A DNA stretch of 64,000 nt from Rhizobiales bacterium Y(2018) (GCA_005502925.1 SCPD01000007.1:186001-250000); one strand, 5' to 3'; positions 25,582 to 35,850 are shown, numbered from the stretch's first letter. Notes: generated by a model not told the origin, from the letters alone. Numbers and translations are program-made.

Positions 25582-26724
25582 TTATTGCGTGTTGCGGTCA
25601 ACCGTCAGGTTGAGCGCGATCGAATTGTCGATTCGAACTTTCGAACCCTGGTCGATCTTGTTCTGGCCGGCGATCACGACTTGATCTCCGGGCTTGATGC
25701 CCTCGACCACATTCACTCTGCCGTCACGCACCAAACCCAGTTTGACGAAACGCCGCTCGGCCTCGAGATCGGGCTCTTTCGCGTTGGGATCCGCATCCTT
25801 CGCCTTCACCACCGCAAAGACGCTGTCGCCATAGAGGGAATAGGTGACTGCCGACTGCGGGATGGTCACCACCGGGGCCGGCTCGCCGACGATCACTTTC
25901 ACGTCGGAATACATGCCAGGCACCAAGCGCCCCTCGGGATTCTGGAGCTTGCCGCGCACCGTGATCATTCGGCTCGCTTCCGAGACCCGGGCGTCGGTCG
26001 TGAAGACCTCGCCGTCGAACGTGTCGTTCGCATAGGCGCTGAACTTCGCCTTGACCTTCTGGCCCACCTTGATGCGGCCGAAATCATTCTCGGTCACAGT
26101 GAAGTCGACATAAATCGGATCGACGGTCTGCAGCCAGATCATGTTCTGGCCGGGCGCTACATATTTGCCCACTGCGACGTCGCGAAGGCCCAGGCGGCCA
26201 TCCCACGGCGCATAGATCGACTTCTGGGCGATCAAGGCTTCGGTGCGCTCGATCTCGGCCTGCATGCGGTCGCGCAGCAGGCGCGCGGTGTCAAAGGCAG
26301 ACTTCGAGGCGAAGCCCTTTTCGAGCAGCTTCTGCTGGCGATCGAGCTCGGTCTCAGCATTGCCGAACTGGACGCGGAAATTCTTGAGATCGGCCTCTTC
26401 CGTGTCGGTATCGAGCTGGAAGAGCTTCTGGCCCTTTTTCACCAGGTCGCCCGAATCGAAAAAGATTTCTTTGACGATGCCGCCGACCTGCGGCGCCACT
26501 TCGATACCGTTGACCGCGGTGAGCGAGCCGATCGCCGAAACCTCCGGCTCCCACTGGTCCTGGCGCGCCTCTTCGGCCGAAATCGTCTCGACCGGTTTGG
26601 GCGCGCTCATGATGAAGCCGGCGATCATCTTCGGCTTGAAGTCGAAGGCGTAATAGGCAATCGCCCCGGCCAGTCCGCCGAAGATAATAAGTACGAGGAA
26701 AAGGTATATGATGCGGCGCAGCAT
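25582..26724 (-). CDS. RND efflux membrane-fusion (adaptor) protein
   Basis: 380 residues. An N-terminal membrane anchor (RRIIYLFLVLIIFGGLAGAIAYY) leads to the hairpin and lipoyl-like domains: VSAIGSLTAVNGIEVAPQVGGIVKEIFFDSGDLVKKGQKLFQLD, then APWDGRLGLRDVAVGKYVAPGQNMIWLQ and the beta-barrel domain. This is the HlyD/MexE-type adaptor that connects the RND trimer to the outer-membrane channel. It is the first gene of the operon, 12 bases before the permease. A palindrome about 95 bases upstream (26820-26836) could be its operator. Confidence 0.92.
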   Translation of the reverse strand: MLRRIIYLFLVLIIFGGLAGAIAYYAFDFKPKMIAGFIMSAPKPVETISAEEARQDQWEPEVSAIGSLTAVNGIEVAPQVGGIVKEIFFDSGDLVKKGQKLFQLDTDTEEADLKNFRVQFGNAETELDRQQKLLEKGFASKSAFDTARLLRDRMQAEIERTEALIAQKSIYAPWDGRLGLRDVAVGKYVAPGQNMIWLQTVDPIYVDFTVTENDFGRIKVGQKVKAKFSAYANDTFDGEVFTTDARVSEASRMITVRGKLQNPEGRLVPGMYSDVKVIVGEPAPVVTIPQSAVTYSLYGDSVFAVVKAKDADPNAKEPDLEAERRFVKLGLVRDGRVNVVEGIKPGDQVVIAGQNKIDQGSKVRIDNSIALNLTVDRNTQ

Positions 26725-26819
26725 GGGGCGTCTAGATAAGCCGTTTGAACCTGAATGTAAATGATATAAACTTAGGGAATAAAGACTACTGACAAAAGCG
26801 GCAAGACTTCGCGACCAAG

Positions 26820-26836
26820 TATTTCGTTACGAAATA
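26820..26836. promoter_or_regulatory. Palindrome TATTTCGTTACGAAATA between the RND and liv operons
   Basis: Perfect 8-bp arms around a single T in the AT-rich 269-base region between the RND adaptor (start 26724) and livH (26994). The size and spacing resemble TetR-type operators that often control RND pumps, but no regulator gene is adjacent, so the protein that reads it is unknown. Nothing else coding is seen in this gap. Confidence 0.4.
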
Positions 26837-26993
26837 TTTCATCCCTTGAGAGGCGAATCTTAGACTTTTGGTCAGTCCTTTCAGGACAGCTTGTGTTTCC
26901 AAAATGATACCTTTAAGGATCGCTGTACCGGCCGTCCAGAAGCCGGGCAATAAAAGAGAAAAACATGGGTGAGAAACGGCAACAGGGGGGCTC

Positions 26994-27929
26994 ATGGAAT
27001 ATTTCCTCGAGCAGCTCATAAACGGCATTACCTTGGGGTCGATCTACGGCCTCATCGCCATCGGCTATACTATGGTCTATGGCATCATCGGCATGATCAA
27101 TTTCGCTCATGGCGACATTTTCATGATCGGGGCCATGATTTCGCTGATCGCGATTCTGGCCATCGGGCTGACCGCCTCGGCGAGCTTCGCCCTCCTCCTC
27201 CTGGCTCTCATCCTGGTGCTCGCCATCGCGATGATCCTGGCTTCGGCCTTTAACTGGACGGTCGAGCGGGTCGCCTATAAGCCGCTGCGCGGTTCCTTCC
27301 GGCTGGCACCGCTCATTTCGGCCATCGGCATGTCGATCGTGCTCCAGGAATTCGCCCGCATCGCCCAGGGCGGCCGGCCCAAGCCCATGCAGCCTTTGCT
27401 CTCCGGCGGCTTCGAGCTGATGCACCGCACCACCGAGGCCGGCGAGTTCATCGTCCGCATATCTACCATCCAGATCATCATCATCGTCACGACCCTGGCC
27501 CTGATGGCGCTGTTCACCGCCCTCATCACCCGCACCTCGCTCGGCCGTGCCCAGCGCTCCTGCGAGCAGGACATGAAGATGGCCTCGCTCCTCGGCATCG
27601 ACGTCAACAAGACGATCTCGATCACCTTCATCATGGGTGCCTCGCTCGCCGCGGTCGCCGGCCTCATGTTCTTCCTGCGTTATGGCGTGATCGACTTCTA
27701 TATCGGCTTCCTCGCCGGCGTTAAGGCCTTCACGGCGGCGGTTCTGGGCGGCATCGGCTCGATCCCCGGCGCCATGCTGGGCGGTCTGGTGATCGGCCTC
27801 ATCGAAGTCTTCTGGTCGGCCTATTTCTCGGTGGAATACAAGGACGTAGCCGCCTTCGCCATGCTGGCTGTCGTCCTCATCTTCCTGCCGCAGGGCCTGC
27901 TCGGCAAACCGGAAGTGGAGAAAGTCTGA
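26994..27929 (+). CDS. livH: Branched-chain amino-acid ABC transporter permease LivH
   Basis: 311 residues with eight or so membrane segments; [34 protein letters not shown]-type start (here [19 protein letters not shown]) is diagnostic for LivH, and [19 protein letters not shown] near residue 255 is the permease-ATPase contact loop. A strong AGGGGGG lies 3 bases before the ATG. First gene of a livHMGF operon that imports leucine, isoleucine, valine or related amides; the exact substrate is set by the binding protein encoded at the end. Confidence 0.93.
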   Translation: MEYFLEQLINGITLGSIYGLIAIGYTMVYGIIGMINFAHGDIFMIGAMISLIAILAIGLTASASFALLLLALILVLAIAMILASAFNWTVERVAYKPLRGSFRLAPLISAIGMSIVLQEFARIAQGGRPKPMQPLLSGGFELMHRTTEAGEFIVRISTIQIIIIVTTLALMALFTALITRTSLGRAQRSCEQDMKMASLLGIDVNKTISITFIMGASLAAVAGLMFFLRYGVIDFYIGFLAGVKAFTAAVLGGIGSIPGAMLGGLVIGLIEVFWSAYFSVEYKDVAAFAMLAVVLIFLPQGLLGKPEVEKV

Positions 27930-27931
27930 CC

Positions 27932-29515
27932 ATGGCGCTTGCCCCGCAACCAACACAACAAGGCGGCGCAAGAGCCGCCCGATCGCCGACCGTCCCCCCG
28001 GGCGACCAGAAGCGCCTCCTGATCGATCTGCTGCTCACCGGCCTGATCGCGTCGGCGATCTTCGGCCCGATCGTCGGCATGAGCGCCACGGCCCCTCAGG
28101 GCGGTCTCGTCCTGCAATATCGATGGGGTACCGTCTTCTGGCTCGTCGCGGCGGTCGTCATCGGCCGCCTTCTCCTCCATCTCTTTGTCTGGAATCGCCC
28201 TGACTGGGTGAAGCCCATCCATGTCAAGCGGCTCGGCGCCGGTCTCGTTGCCATCGGGACCCTGGCGCTGCTTCTCGGCCTGTTCGTGTTCGACGCGCCC
28301 TGGTTCGACGCCGTCGGCATTTTCGGCCTCATCGCCGGCGCGTGGTTCTACATATCGAGCAGCAACGAGACGGCGGCGGAGCGTGGCGCCCCATCGCCGC
28401 TGGCGCACGCCATCGAGCCCCTCGGCAAATATCTCGGCATCGCCCTCCTCCTCATTGCCATTGCCCTGCCCTTCATCCCGGGCGTCGACCGCCGTATCGT
28501 CGACCTCGCCATCCTCATGCTGACCTATGTCATGCTGGGCTGGGGCCTCAATATCGTGGTCGGCCTCGCCGGCCTTCTCGATCTGGGCTATGTCGCCTTC
28601 TACGCGGTGGGCGCCTACGCCTACGCGTTGCTCTCCACCATCTATTTCCCGCTGTGGTTCGGCGACGGCATCACGCCCTGGGCCTTCTGGCTGGTTCTGC
28701 CCTTGGCGGGCCTGCTCGCCGCTTGCTGGGGCCTTATTCTCGGTTTCCCGGTGCTGCGCCTCAGGGGCGACTACCTGGCGATCGTGACGCTGGCTTTCGG
28801 CGAGATCATCCGCATCATCCTGATCAACTGGTACGATTTCACCGGCGGGCCGAACGGCATTTCCGACATTCCGCGGCCGAGCTTCTTCGGCATCCCCTTC
28901 ACCAATGACGAGAATGGCTTCGCCGCCACGTTCGGCCTCGCTTATTCACCGCTCCAACGCATCATCTTCCTCTACTATGTCATCCTGGTCTTGGCGCTGA
29001 TCACCAATTTCGTCACCCTTCGCCTGCGCAAGCTGCCGATCGGGCGCGCCTGGGAAGCGTTGCGCGAGGACGAGATCGCCTGCCGCTCGCTCGGCATCAA
29101 CACCACCAACACCAAGCTGACCGCTTTCGCCATCGGCGCCATGTTCGGCGGCTTCGCCGGCTCCTTCTTCGCCACACGGCAAGGCTTCGTATCGCCCGAG
29201 AGCTTCGTCTTCATGGAATCGGCCATCATCCTGGCCATCGTCGTGCTCGGCGGCTTGGGCTCGCAAATCGGTGTCGTCGTCGCCGCCATTGCGGTGATCG
29301 GCGCCTTCGAACTCTTCCGTGAGCTCGACTTCCTGAAGGCGATCATGCCGGAGGGGTTCGATCCCACCCAGTACCGCATGCTGGCGGTCGGCATCGCCAT
29401 GGTGCTGATCATGCGCTGGCGTCCGCGCGGGCTCGTCACCAAACGAGATCCCTCCATTTATCTCAAGGAGAAGAAAGCGGTCTCCGCCGATCTCGTTGCG
29501 CAGGGACACGGCTGA
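27932..29515 (+). CDS. livM: Branched-chain amino-acid ABC transporter permease LivM
   Basis: 527 residues, longer than the usual 330-430. The conserved permease core starts near residue 180 ([36 protein letters not shown]) and includes [22 protein letters not shown] and the contact loop [28 protein letters not shown]. The extra N-terminal 175 residues contain four hydrophobic segments, corresponding to the LivHM N-terminal extension but larger. It starts 2 bases after livH and its stop overlaps the region of the livG start, indicating tight coupling. Confidence 0.92.
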   Translation: MALAPQPTQQGGARAARSPTVPPGDQKRLLIDLLLTGLIASAIFGPIVGMSATAPQGGLVLQYRWGTVFWLVAAVVIGRLLLHLFVWNRPDWVKPIHVKRLGAGLVAIGTLALLLGLFVFDAPWFDAVGIFGLIAGAWFYISSSNETAAERGAPSPLAHAIEPLGKYLGIALLLIAIALPFIPGVDRRIVDLAILMLTYVMLGWGLNIVVGLAGLLDLGYVAFYAVGAYAYALLSTIYFPLWFGDGITPWAFWLVLPLAGLLAACWGLILGFPVLRLRGDYLAIVTLAFGEIIRIILINWYDFTGGPNGISDIPRPSFFGIPFTNDENGFAATFGLAYSPLQRIIFLYYVILVLALITNFVTLRLRKLPIGRAWEALREDEIACRSLGINTTNTKLTAFAIGAMFGGFAGSFFATRQGFVSPESFVFMESAIILAIVVLGGLGSQIGVVVAAIAVIGAFELFRELDFLKAIMPEGFDPTQYRMLAVGIAMVLIMRWRPRGLVTKRDPSIYLKEKKAVSADLVAQGHG

Positions 29516-29516
29516 C

Positions 29517-30415
<899 letters not shown>

Positions 30416-30416
<1 letters not shown>

Positions 30417-31141
30417 TGGCATCCCCTCTCCTCACCATCCGCGGCGTCGAGACCTTCTACGGCAAGATCCAGGCGCTCAAGGGCATCGATCTCGATGTCA
30501 ATGAGGGCGAGATCGTCACGCTCATCGGCTCGAACGGCGCCGGCAAGTCCACCTTGATGATGACGATCTGCGGCACGCCGCGCTGTCGCTCGGGCTCCAT
30601 CCGCTTCGGCGAGTCCGACATCACCCAGACGCCGACCCATGAGATCATCCGCCGCGGCATCGCGCAGTCGCCCGAAGGCCGGCGCATCTTCCCGCGCATG
30701 AGCGTTCTCGAGAACCTGCAGATGGGCGCGGCGGTGACCGATCCGAAGCATTTCGACGAGGACCTCGCCCGCGCCTTCAAGACCTTCCCCATCCTCGAGA
30801 AGCGCCAAAGTCAGCGCGGCGGCACATTGTCGGGCGGCGAGCAGCAGATGCTCGCCATCGCCCGTGCTTTGATGGCGCGCCCGCGCCTCCTGCTCCTCGA
30901 TGAACCGTCGCTCGGCCTCGCCCCTCTCATCGTCAAGCAGATATTCGAGGTCATTCGCGAGCTCAACGCCAAGCAGGGCCTCACCGTCTTCCTGGTCGAG
31001 CAGAATGCTTTCCACGCGCTGAAGCTCGCCCATCGCGCCTATGTGATGGTAAACGGCCGTATCACCATGTCGGGCACCGGCAGCCAGTTGCTGGCCAGCC
31101 CTGAAATCCGCGCCGCCTATCTCGAAGGCGGAGCTCATTAG
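30416..31141 (+). CDS. livF: Branched-chain amino-acid ABC transporter ATP-binding protein LivF
   Basis: 241 residues from the ATG at 30416, which shares one base with the livG stop and has GGGAGG upstream. Walker A GSNGAGKSTLMMTICG, signature LSGGEQQMLAIARALM and Walker B LLLLDEPSLGLAP are intact, with VFLVEQNAFHALKLAHRAYVM at the H-loop position; a His is replaced by Gln-Asn as usual for LivF. It forms the ATPase heterodimer with LivG. Confidence 0.93.
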
Positions 31142-31152
31142 GGAAACGCAAT

Positions 31153-31500
31153 ATGTCTCTCTTTGTCGAGGACGATCCCTGGATCTTCATCATCATGACG
31201 GTGATCATAGGCGGCGGCGCCGCCTATCTTTCCGGCCGGGCGCTCGCGTCCAAATGGCGCCCATGGGCGATGGCCGCCTTCTACATGCTCCCGCTCGGCC
31301 TCGCTTTACGCTTTTTTCACTATGCGTTGTTCAACGGCAACCTGATGAGCCTGCATTACTTCATCACCGACACGCTGGTGCTGGTCGCCGCGACCAGCCT
31401 CGGCTACCGGCTGACCCGCGTCGGTCAGATGGTCAACCAATATCCGTGGCTTTACGAGCGTTCCAGCCCCTTCGGCTGGAGATCCAAGACCGCACCCTGA
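31153..31500 (+). CDS. Small membrane protein of the liv operon (DUF6867-like)
   Basis: 115 residues with three hydrophobic segments (FIIMTVIIGGGAAYLSGRALA, MAAFYMLPLGLALRFFHYAL, ITDTLVLVAATSLGYRLTRVG) and a conserved-looking C-terminus NQYPWLYERSSPFGWR. GGGAAA precedes the ATG and the gene lies 11 bases after livF, so it belongs to the operon. I believe this is the small protein annotated DUF6867 next to liv genes in Rhizobiales; the function is unknown. It might help assembly of the permease (inference). Confidence 0.65.
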   Translation: MSLFVEDDPWIFIIMTVIIGGGAAYLSGRALASKWRPWAMAAFYMLPLGLALRFFHYALFNGNLMSLHYFITDTLVLVAATSLGYRLTRVGQMVNQYPWLYERSSPFGWRSKTAP

Positions 31501-31509
31501 GTTTGGCAT

Positions 31510-31537
31510 AAGGGCCATGCCGTCCAGCATGGCCCTT
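31510..31537 (+). terminator. Hairpin between the liv membrane-protein gene and livK
   Basis: Perfect 11-bp stem AAGGGCCATGC/GCATGGCCCTT with a 6-base loop, 9 bases after the preceding stop. Only a short T run follows, so it may stop or attenuate transcription, or protect the upstream mRNA end. It separates livHMGF from the binding-protein gene. Confidence 0.6.
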
Positions 31538-31626
31538 TCCAATCGCGCCCTTTTGCGCAAAGATAGGCGCAAGGGGTGTGTAACCCCCGAAGACCGATCA
31601 AGGTCATTACCCCAAGGGAGAAACAG

Positions 31627-32748
31627 ATGAAAAAATTTGTACTGTCGGGCCTAGCCGTTGGCTTCGCGGCGACCCTCGCCGCCTCCACGGCCTGGGCCGA
31701 TATCACGATCGCCGTGGCCGGCCCGATCACCGGCCAGTACGCGGCCTTCGGTGAGCAGATGAAGCGCGGCGCCGAGATGGCGGTGGCCGACATCAACGCC
31801 GCCGGCGGCGTCAATGGCGAAAAGCTCGTCCTCGAAGTGGGTGACGACGCCTGCGACCCGAAGCAGGCTGTTGCGGTGGCCAACCAGCTCGCCTCCAAGG
31901 GCGTGAAGTTCGTCGCCGGGCATTTCTGCTCGAGCTCGTCGATCCCGGCCTCCAAGGTCTATGAAGAGGAAGGCGTCCTGCAGATTTCGCCCGCTTCGAC
32001 CAACCCGAAGCTGACGGATGAAGGCGGCTGGAACGTGGCGCGCGTCTGCGGCCGTGACGACGCCCAGGGCATCGTCGCCGGCGGCTTCCTCGCCAAGAAC
32101 TACAAGGACAAGAAGATCGCCATCATCGACGACAAGACGGCCTATGGCAAAGGTCTGGCGGACGAGACGCGCAAGGCGCTCAACGCGGCTGGCGCCAAGG
32201 AAGCCATGAACGAAGCCTACACCGCCGGTGAGAAGGACTACACCGCGCTCGTTTCCAAGCTCAAGGAAGCGGCGATCGATGTCGTCTATGTCGGCGGCTA
32301 TCACACGGAAGGCGGCCTCATCCTGCGCCAGCTGCGTGAACAGGGCTCGCAGGCGCTGATGGTGTCGGGCGACGCGTTCGTGACCGACGAATTCTGGACC
32401 ATCACCGGCCCGGCCGGCGAAGGCACGATCATGACCTTCGCGCCGGATCCGCAGAAGTTCGACGCGGCCAAGGCGGTCGTGGAGAAGTTCAAGGCGGCCG
32501 GCTACAATCCGGAAGGCTACACGCTCTACACCTACGCGGCCGTCCAGGCCTATGTGCAGGGTGTGACCGCTGCGGGCGGCGCCGGCGACAACAAGAAGAT
32601 CGCCGAGTGGCTGCGCGCCGGCAACACGCTGAAGACGGTCCTTGGCGACCTCTCGCTCAACGAGAAGGGCGACATCAAGGACGCCAAGTATGTCTGGTAC
32701 AAGTGGCATGACGGCAAATATGCCGAAGACGCCGAGCTGAACAAGTAA
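31627..32748 (+). CDS. livK: Branched-chain amino-acid ABC transporter substrate-binding protein LivK/BraC
   Basis: 373 residues from the ATG at 31627 with AAGGGAG seven bases upstream; the longer frame to 31576 lacks this. A signal peptide (MKKFVLSGLAVGFAATLAASTAWA) precedes the Leu/Ile/Val-binding fold: ITIAVAGPITGQYAAFGEQMKRGAEMAVADINAAGGVNGEKL, a loop with paired cysteines (DDACDPKQA and GHFCSSSSIPA), AYGKGLADETRKAL and AIDVVYVGGYHTEGGLILRQ. It delivers the ligand to LivHMGF from the periplasm. It sits behind a hairpin, so it may also have its own promoter. Confidence 0.93.
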   Translation: MKKFVLSGLAVGFAATLAASTAWADITIAVAGPITGQYAAFGEQMKRGAEMAVADINAAGGVNGEKLVLEVGDDACDPKQAVAVANQLASKGVKFVAGHFCSSSSIPASKVYEEEGVLQISPASTNPKLTDEGGWNVARVCGRDDAQGIVAGGFLAKNYKDKKIAIIDDKTAYGKGLADETRKALNAAGAKEAMNEAYTAGEKDYTALVSKLKEAAIDVVYVGGYHTEGGLILRQLREQGSQALMVSGDAFVTDEFWTITGPAGEGTIMTFAPDPQKFDAAKAVVEKFKAAGYNPEGYTLYTYAAVQAYVQGVTAAGGAGDNKKIAEWLRAGNTLKTVLGDLSLNEKGDIKDAKYVWYKWHDGKYAEDAELNK

Positions 32749-32770
32749 TCCGGCTCACACCGACCAATAA

Positions 32771-32805
32771 AGAACCCGCATGGCGCGCCATGCGGGTTTT
32801 TCTTT
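32771..32805. terminator. Rho-independent terminator after livK
   Basis: AACCCGCATGGC pairs with GCCATGCGGGTT, followed by TTTTTCTTT. It is 22 bases after the livK stop. On the other strand it could also end the convergent small secreted gene. Confidence 0.9.
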
Positions 32806-32826
32806 GTGGGAATGAACCCGTACCGC

Positions 32827-33207
32827 TTAGTCGATGCGGAACTGCAGGCCGATGCCAGGGCCGCCCCAATAGCCGGGGCCGTAATAGCCATAGCCCGGTC
32901 CATAGTAGCCGCCATAGTAATAGGGATCGTAGTAGTACGGATCATAATAGCGATGGCGCCGCCATTTGCGATGATGACGCCAGCGGTCGCCGCGCCAATG
33001 GCGGGCTTCACGCCAGCGACGTTCGCCGCGCCAGCGCCGATGCTCACGGCGCCATTTCTTCTTGTGCTTGGCGAGGACGATATTGCCGTCCTGCACCGTC
33101 TGGGCTTTTACCGGCCCGACAGGCATCGCCTGACTCGTTGCCGGCATCACGAATGCTGTGCCCACCGCCAGGGCGGACGCCACAGCAAGGGCTTTGATCT
33201 TGAACAC
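32827..33207 (-). CDS. Small secreted basic, Tyr/Gly/Trp-rich protein
   Basis: 126 residues from a GTG start with AGGAGG eight bases upstream. A signal peptide (IKALAVASALAVGTAFVMPATSQA) is followed by a strongly basic middle rich in Arg-Trp-Arg and His (KHKKKWRREHRRWRGERRW) and a C-terminal tail of DPYYY and GYYGPGY repeats. Small exported proteins of this composition (for example the BA14K-like group) are common in Rhizobiales; the exact family is not certain. It may bind cell-surface polysaccharide (inference). Confidence 0.7.
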   Translation of the reverse strand: MFKIKALAVASALAVGTAFVMPATSQAMPVGPVKAQTVQDGNIVLAKHKKKWRREHRRWRGERRWREARHWRGDRWRHHRKWRRHRYYDPYYYDPYYYGGYYGPGYGYYGPGYWGGPGIGLQFRID

Positions 33208-33345
33208 GATAAGGTCCTCCTCTCTCGACAGACCTCGTTACTTCCGATGCGATCAACATAGGGATCGCATATGGCCGTTAAAAGGCATCTTGACCGGAAC
33301 AACGAACGGCAGGAAGGATCGTTCCGGAATCTAGAGGAGCCGCCA

Positions 33346-33582
33346 ATGAAGGCCTATTTCGTCCAGATAAAGTGTGAGCTTGGCAAAGCTTACCAAGTGG
33401 CAACCGCCATCGCCGATGCCGAGATCGCGTCGGAAATCTATTCAACTTCAGGCAATTACGATCTCCTGGCGAAGTTCTATCTGGAGCCCGAGGCCGACAT
33501 CGGGCACTTCGTCAACGAGAAGCTTCACAAGATCAAAGGTATCAAGGATACCTACACCATCATCACCTTCCGCGCTTTCTGA
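33346..33582 (+). CDS. Stand-alone Lrp/AsnC ligand-binding (RAM) domain protein
   Basis: 78 residues from the ATG at 33346 with GAGGAG upstream. The whole protein is one RAM-type alpha-beta sandwich (KAYFVQIKCELGKAYQVATAIADAE...SGNYDLLAKFYLE...HKIKGIKDTYTIITF) without the helix-turn-helix of Lrp proteins. Such single-domain proteins form decamers or dodecamers and bind amino acids; their role is not settled. The frame could run upstream to 33271 but has no ribosome site. It precedes a DUF2259 gene by 9 bases and is probably co-transcribed with it. Confidence 0.85.
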   Translation: MKAYFVQIKCELGKAYQVATAIADAEIASEIYSTSGNYDLLAKFYLEPEADIGHFVNEKLHKIKGIKDTYTIITFRAF

Positions 33583-33591
33583 AGATCAGCC

Positions 33592-34314
33592 ATGCGTCTC
33601 GCCAGTGCCCTCTTGTTTCTGGCCATCACTGCGACGGCAGCCGCGGCGGCCGACAATGCGGAGCGCGCTGCCATAGGTTTTTCACCGGATGGCCGCTATT
33701 TCGCCTTCGAGCAATATGGCGTGCAGGATGGATCGGGATTTCCCTATTCCGAGATCTTCGTGATCGATCTCGACGCCAATCAGTGGGTGAAGGGCTCACC
33801 GTTCCGCGCGCGGATCGAGGACGAGGCTGCTCTTGTTTCATCCGTGCGCGCCAAGGCCGCCAAGTCGGCCGCTTCCCTCATCGGCCAGTTGAAGACCGCC
33901 GAGCCCGGCGATGCGCTCGCCGCACAACTGCCGACCCAGGCCGTAGCCGACCGCCACCGCATCGGCTTCGACCCCTACTATCAGAGCCAGACCAGACAGA
34001 AGGGCGACCGCTTCACGCTGAGCCTCGAACTCGTGCCGTTCGCCGCTCCCGAAAGCTGCTATGCCGAGGATGGCAAGCAGATGGGCTTCAGGCTCGCCCT
34101 CAAGGACAATGAATCCGGCACCGAGAAGGAAGTCCATAAGGACGCCGCCATCCCCTCCTCGCGTTATTGCCCGCGCGACTACGACATCTCCGATGTCATC
34201 GCCTACCGTCCCAGCTCAGGGGAAGCGCGGCAGGTCGCACTGATCGGCGTCTACACGCCGGGCTTCGAAGGCGTGAACCGGCGCTTCATCGCCGTGCCCT
34301 TCCGGTTACCCTAG
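33592..34314 (+). CDS. Secreted DUF2259 protein
   Basis: 240 residues with a signal peptide (MRLASALLFLAITATAAAAAD). The mature part (AAIGFSPDGRYFAFEQYGVQDGSGFPYSEIFVIDL) and a late segment CPRDYDISDVIAYRPSSGEARQVALIGVYTPGFEGVNRRF match the predicted secreted family DUF2259. It has two cysteines that may form a disulfide. Function unknown; the WD-like GRYFAFE phrase could mean a beta-propeller blade. Linked to the RAM-domain gene just upstream. Confidence 0.75.
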   Translation: MRLASALLFLAITATAAAAADNAERAAIGFSPDGRYFAFEQYGVQDGSGFPYSEIFVIDLDANQWVKGSPFRARIEDEAALVSSVRAKAAKSAASLIGQLKTAEPGDALAAQLPTQAVADRHRIGFDPYYQSQTRQKGDRFTLSLELVPFAAPESCYAEDGKQMGFRLALKDNESGTEKEVHKDAAIPSSRYCPRDYDISDVIAYRPSSGEARQVALIGVYTPGFEGVNRRFIAVPFRLP

Positions 34315-34386
34315 AACCGCGTCCCGCTTTCTGCCAATATATCCGACGTTATCCTCTTCCGGGGGCGCTGGTCACGGGAGAAGAGC

Positions 34387-35847
34387 ATGGGCGGCGCATC
34401 GAGCAATGAGACCTCCTCTGGATTGCGGCGGCGGGCATTTCTGCTGAGCGGCGTGGCGGCCGGGATAGGTCTCGCAGCCTCCGCCATTACGACAAAGGCA
34501 ATCGGCAAGACTGCGCAGCCTCATATCATCCACATCGTCGCCGACGATCTCGGCTGGAAGGATGTCGGCTTCCACGGTTCCGACATCAAGACTCCGCATC
34601 TCGACAAGCTCGCCGAGACGGGCGCCAGTCTCGAGCAATTTTATGTTCAGCCGATGTGCACGCCGACGCGCGCCGCTCTCATGACCGGGCGCTATCCGTT
34701 GCGCTACGGGCTGCAGACGGGTGTCGTTCCCGCTGCCGGCAGCTACAGCCTTCCCATGGATGAATATCTCCTGCCGCAGCTGCTCAAGGATGCCGGCTAC
34801 CGGACGGCGATGGTCGGCAAGTGGCACCTTGGCCATGCCAAGCCGGAATTCTGGCCGCGCCAGCGCGGTTTCGATTCATTCTATGGCGCCACCGTCGGCG
34901 AGATCGATCACTTCAAGCATTCATCGCACGGCGTCCTCGACTGGTACCGCAATAACAAGCCTGTGAAGGAAACTGGCTTCGACAATACCCTGTTCGGCGC
35001 CGAAGCCGCGCGGGTGATCGAAAAGCACGACACCGGGAAACCGCTGTTCCTCTATCTCGCCTTCACCGCGCCTCATACGCCTTTTCAGGCGCCGCAGAGC
35101 TATCTCGACCGCTATCGTCACATCCCCGACGAGAACCGGCGGAAATACGCCGCCATGGTGTCGGCGATGGACGACGAAATCGGCCGCACCGTCGCGGCAT
35201 TGGAAAAGCGCGGAATGCGCGACAACACGCTCATCATCTTCCATAGCGACAATGGCGGAGTGAGATCATCGCTCTTCGCGGGCGACTCCAAGGTGACCGG
35301 CGGGCTGCCCGCCGACAATGGGCCTTATCGCGATGGCAAGGGGACGCTCTTTGAAGGAGGAACCCGGGTCGCGGCTCTCGTCAATTGGCCAGGCAAGATC
35401 AAGCCGGGAGCTATAGACGGCATGATGCATGTGGTCGACTTTTACCCGACGCTCGCCGGCCTTGCCGGCGCCAGCCTCGGCAAGAACAAGCCGCTCGACG
35501 GCATGGATATGTGGCAGACACTCAGCGCGGCGGCGCCGTCTCCGCGCAGCGAGGTCGTCTACAATGTCGATCCGATGGCCGGCGCCGTGCGCCAGGGCGA
35601 CTGGAAGCTGATCTGGAAGGCGGCTCTGCCGCAAATGCTGATGCTATTCGACCTGGCCAAGGACAAGTCCGAGACCACCGACCTCGCCGCCGAGAACCCG
35701 GAAAAAGTCAGGCAATTGCAGGCTCGGATCAGCGAGCTCGCCGGTGAGATGGCACAGCCGCTTCTGCTGATGGAAGCGGTCAGGCTCACCTTCTTCAGCC
35801 CGCCGGTGATGCCCGACACGTCGCAGATGTTCAATATCGGAGACTGA
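34387..35847 (+). CDS. Tat-exported type I sulfatase (arylsulfatase family)
   Basis: 486 residues with a twin-arginine leader (LRRRAFLLSGVAAG). The formylglycine motif is CTPTRAALMTGR with Cys91, within the required C-x-P-x-R context, and metal ligands occur in IVADDLGWKDVGFHG and HSDNGG. VGKWHLGH near residue 140 and APHTPFQAP near 237 are further sulfatase landmarks. It hydrolyses sulfate esters in the periplasm after Cys is converted to formylglycine; the converting enzyme is not in this window. It converges with the MBL gene, 3 bases between stops. Substrate unknown. Confidence 0.9.
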   Translation: MGGASSNETSSGLRRRAFLLSGVAAGIGLAASAITTKAIGKTAQPHIIHIVADDLGWKDVGFHGSDIKTPHLDKLAETGASLEQFYVQPMCTPTRAALMTGRYPLRYGLQTGVVPAAGSYSLPMDEYLLPQLLKDAGYRTAMVGKWHLGHAKPEFWPRQRGFDSFYGATVGEIDHFKHSSHGVLDWYRNNKPVKETGFDNTLFGAEAARVIEKHDTGKPLFLYLAFTAPHTPFQAPQSYLDRYRHIPDENRRKYAAMVSAMDDEIGRTVAALEKRGMRDNTLIIFHSDNGGVRSSLFAGDSKVTGGLPADNGPYRDGKGTLFEGGTRVAALVNWPGKIKPGAIDGMMHVVDFYPTLAGLAGASLGKNKPLDGMDMWQTLSAAAPSPRSEVVYNVDPMAGAVRQGDWKLIWKAALPQMLMLFDLAKDKSETTDLAAENPEKVRQLQARISELAGEMAQPLLLMEAVRLTFFSPPVMPDTSQMFNIGD

Positions 35848-35850
35848 GAC

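Noticed and set aside
22387-26739. Plus-strand open frame of 1450 codons
   Set aside because: It lies antisense to the RND permease and adaptor, whose motifs are complete on the minus strand; its translation is rich in His, Arg, Asp and Glu repeats typical of an antisense GC-rich shadow.
26786-27028. Short minus-strand frame near livH start
   Set aside because: Overlaps the livH start and control region, no recognisable domain or ribosome site.
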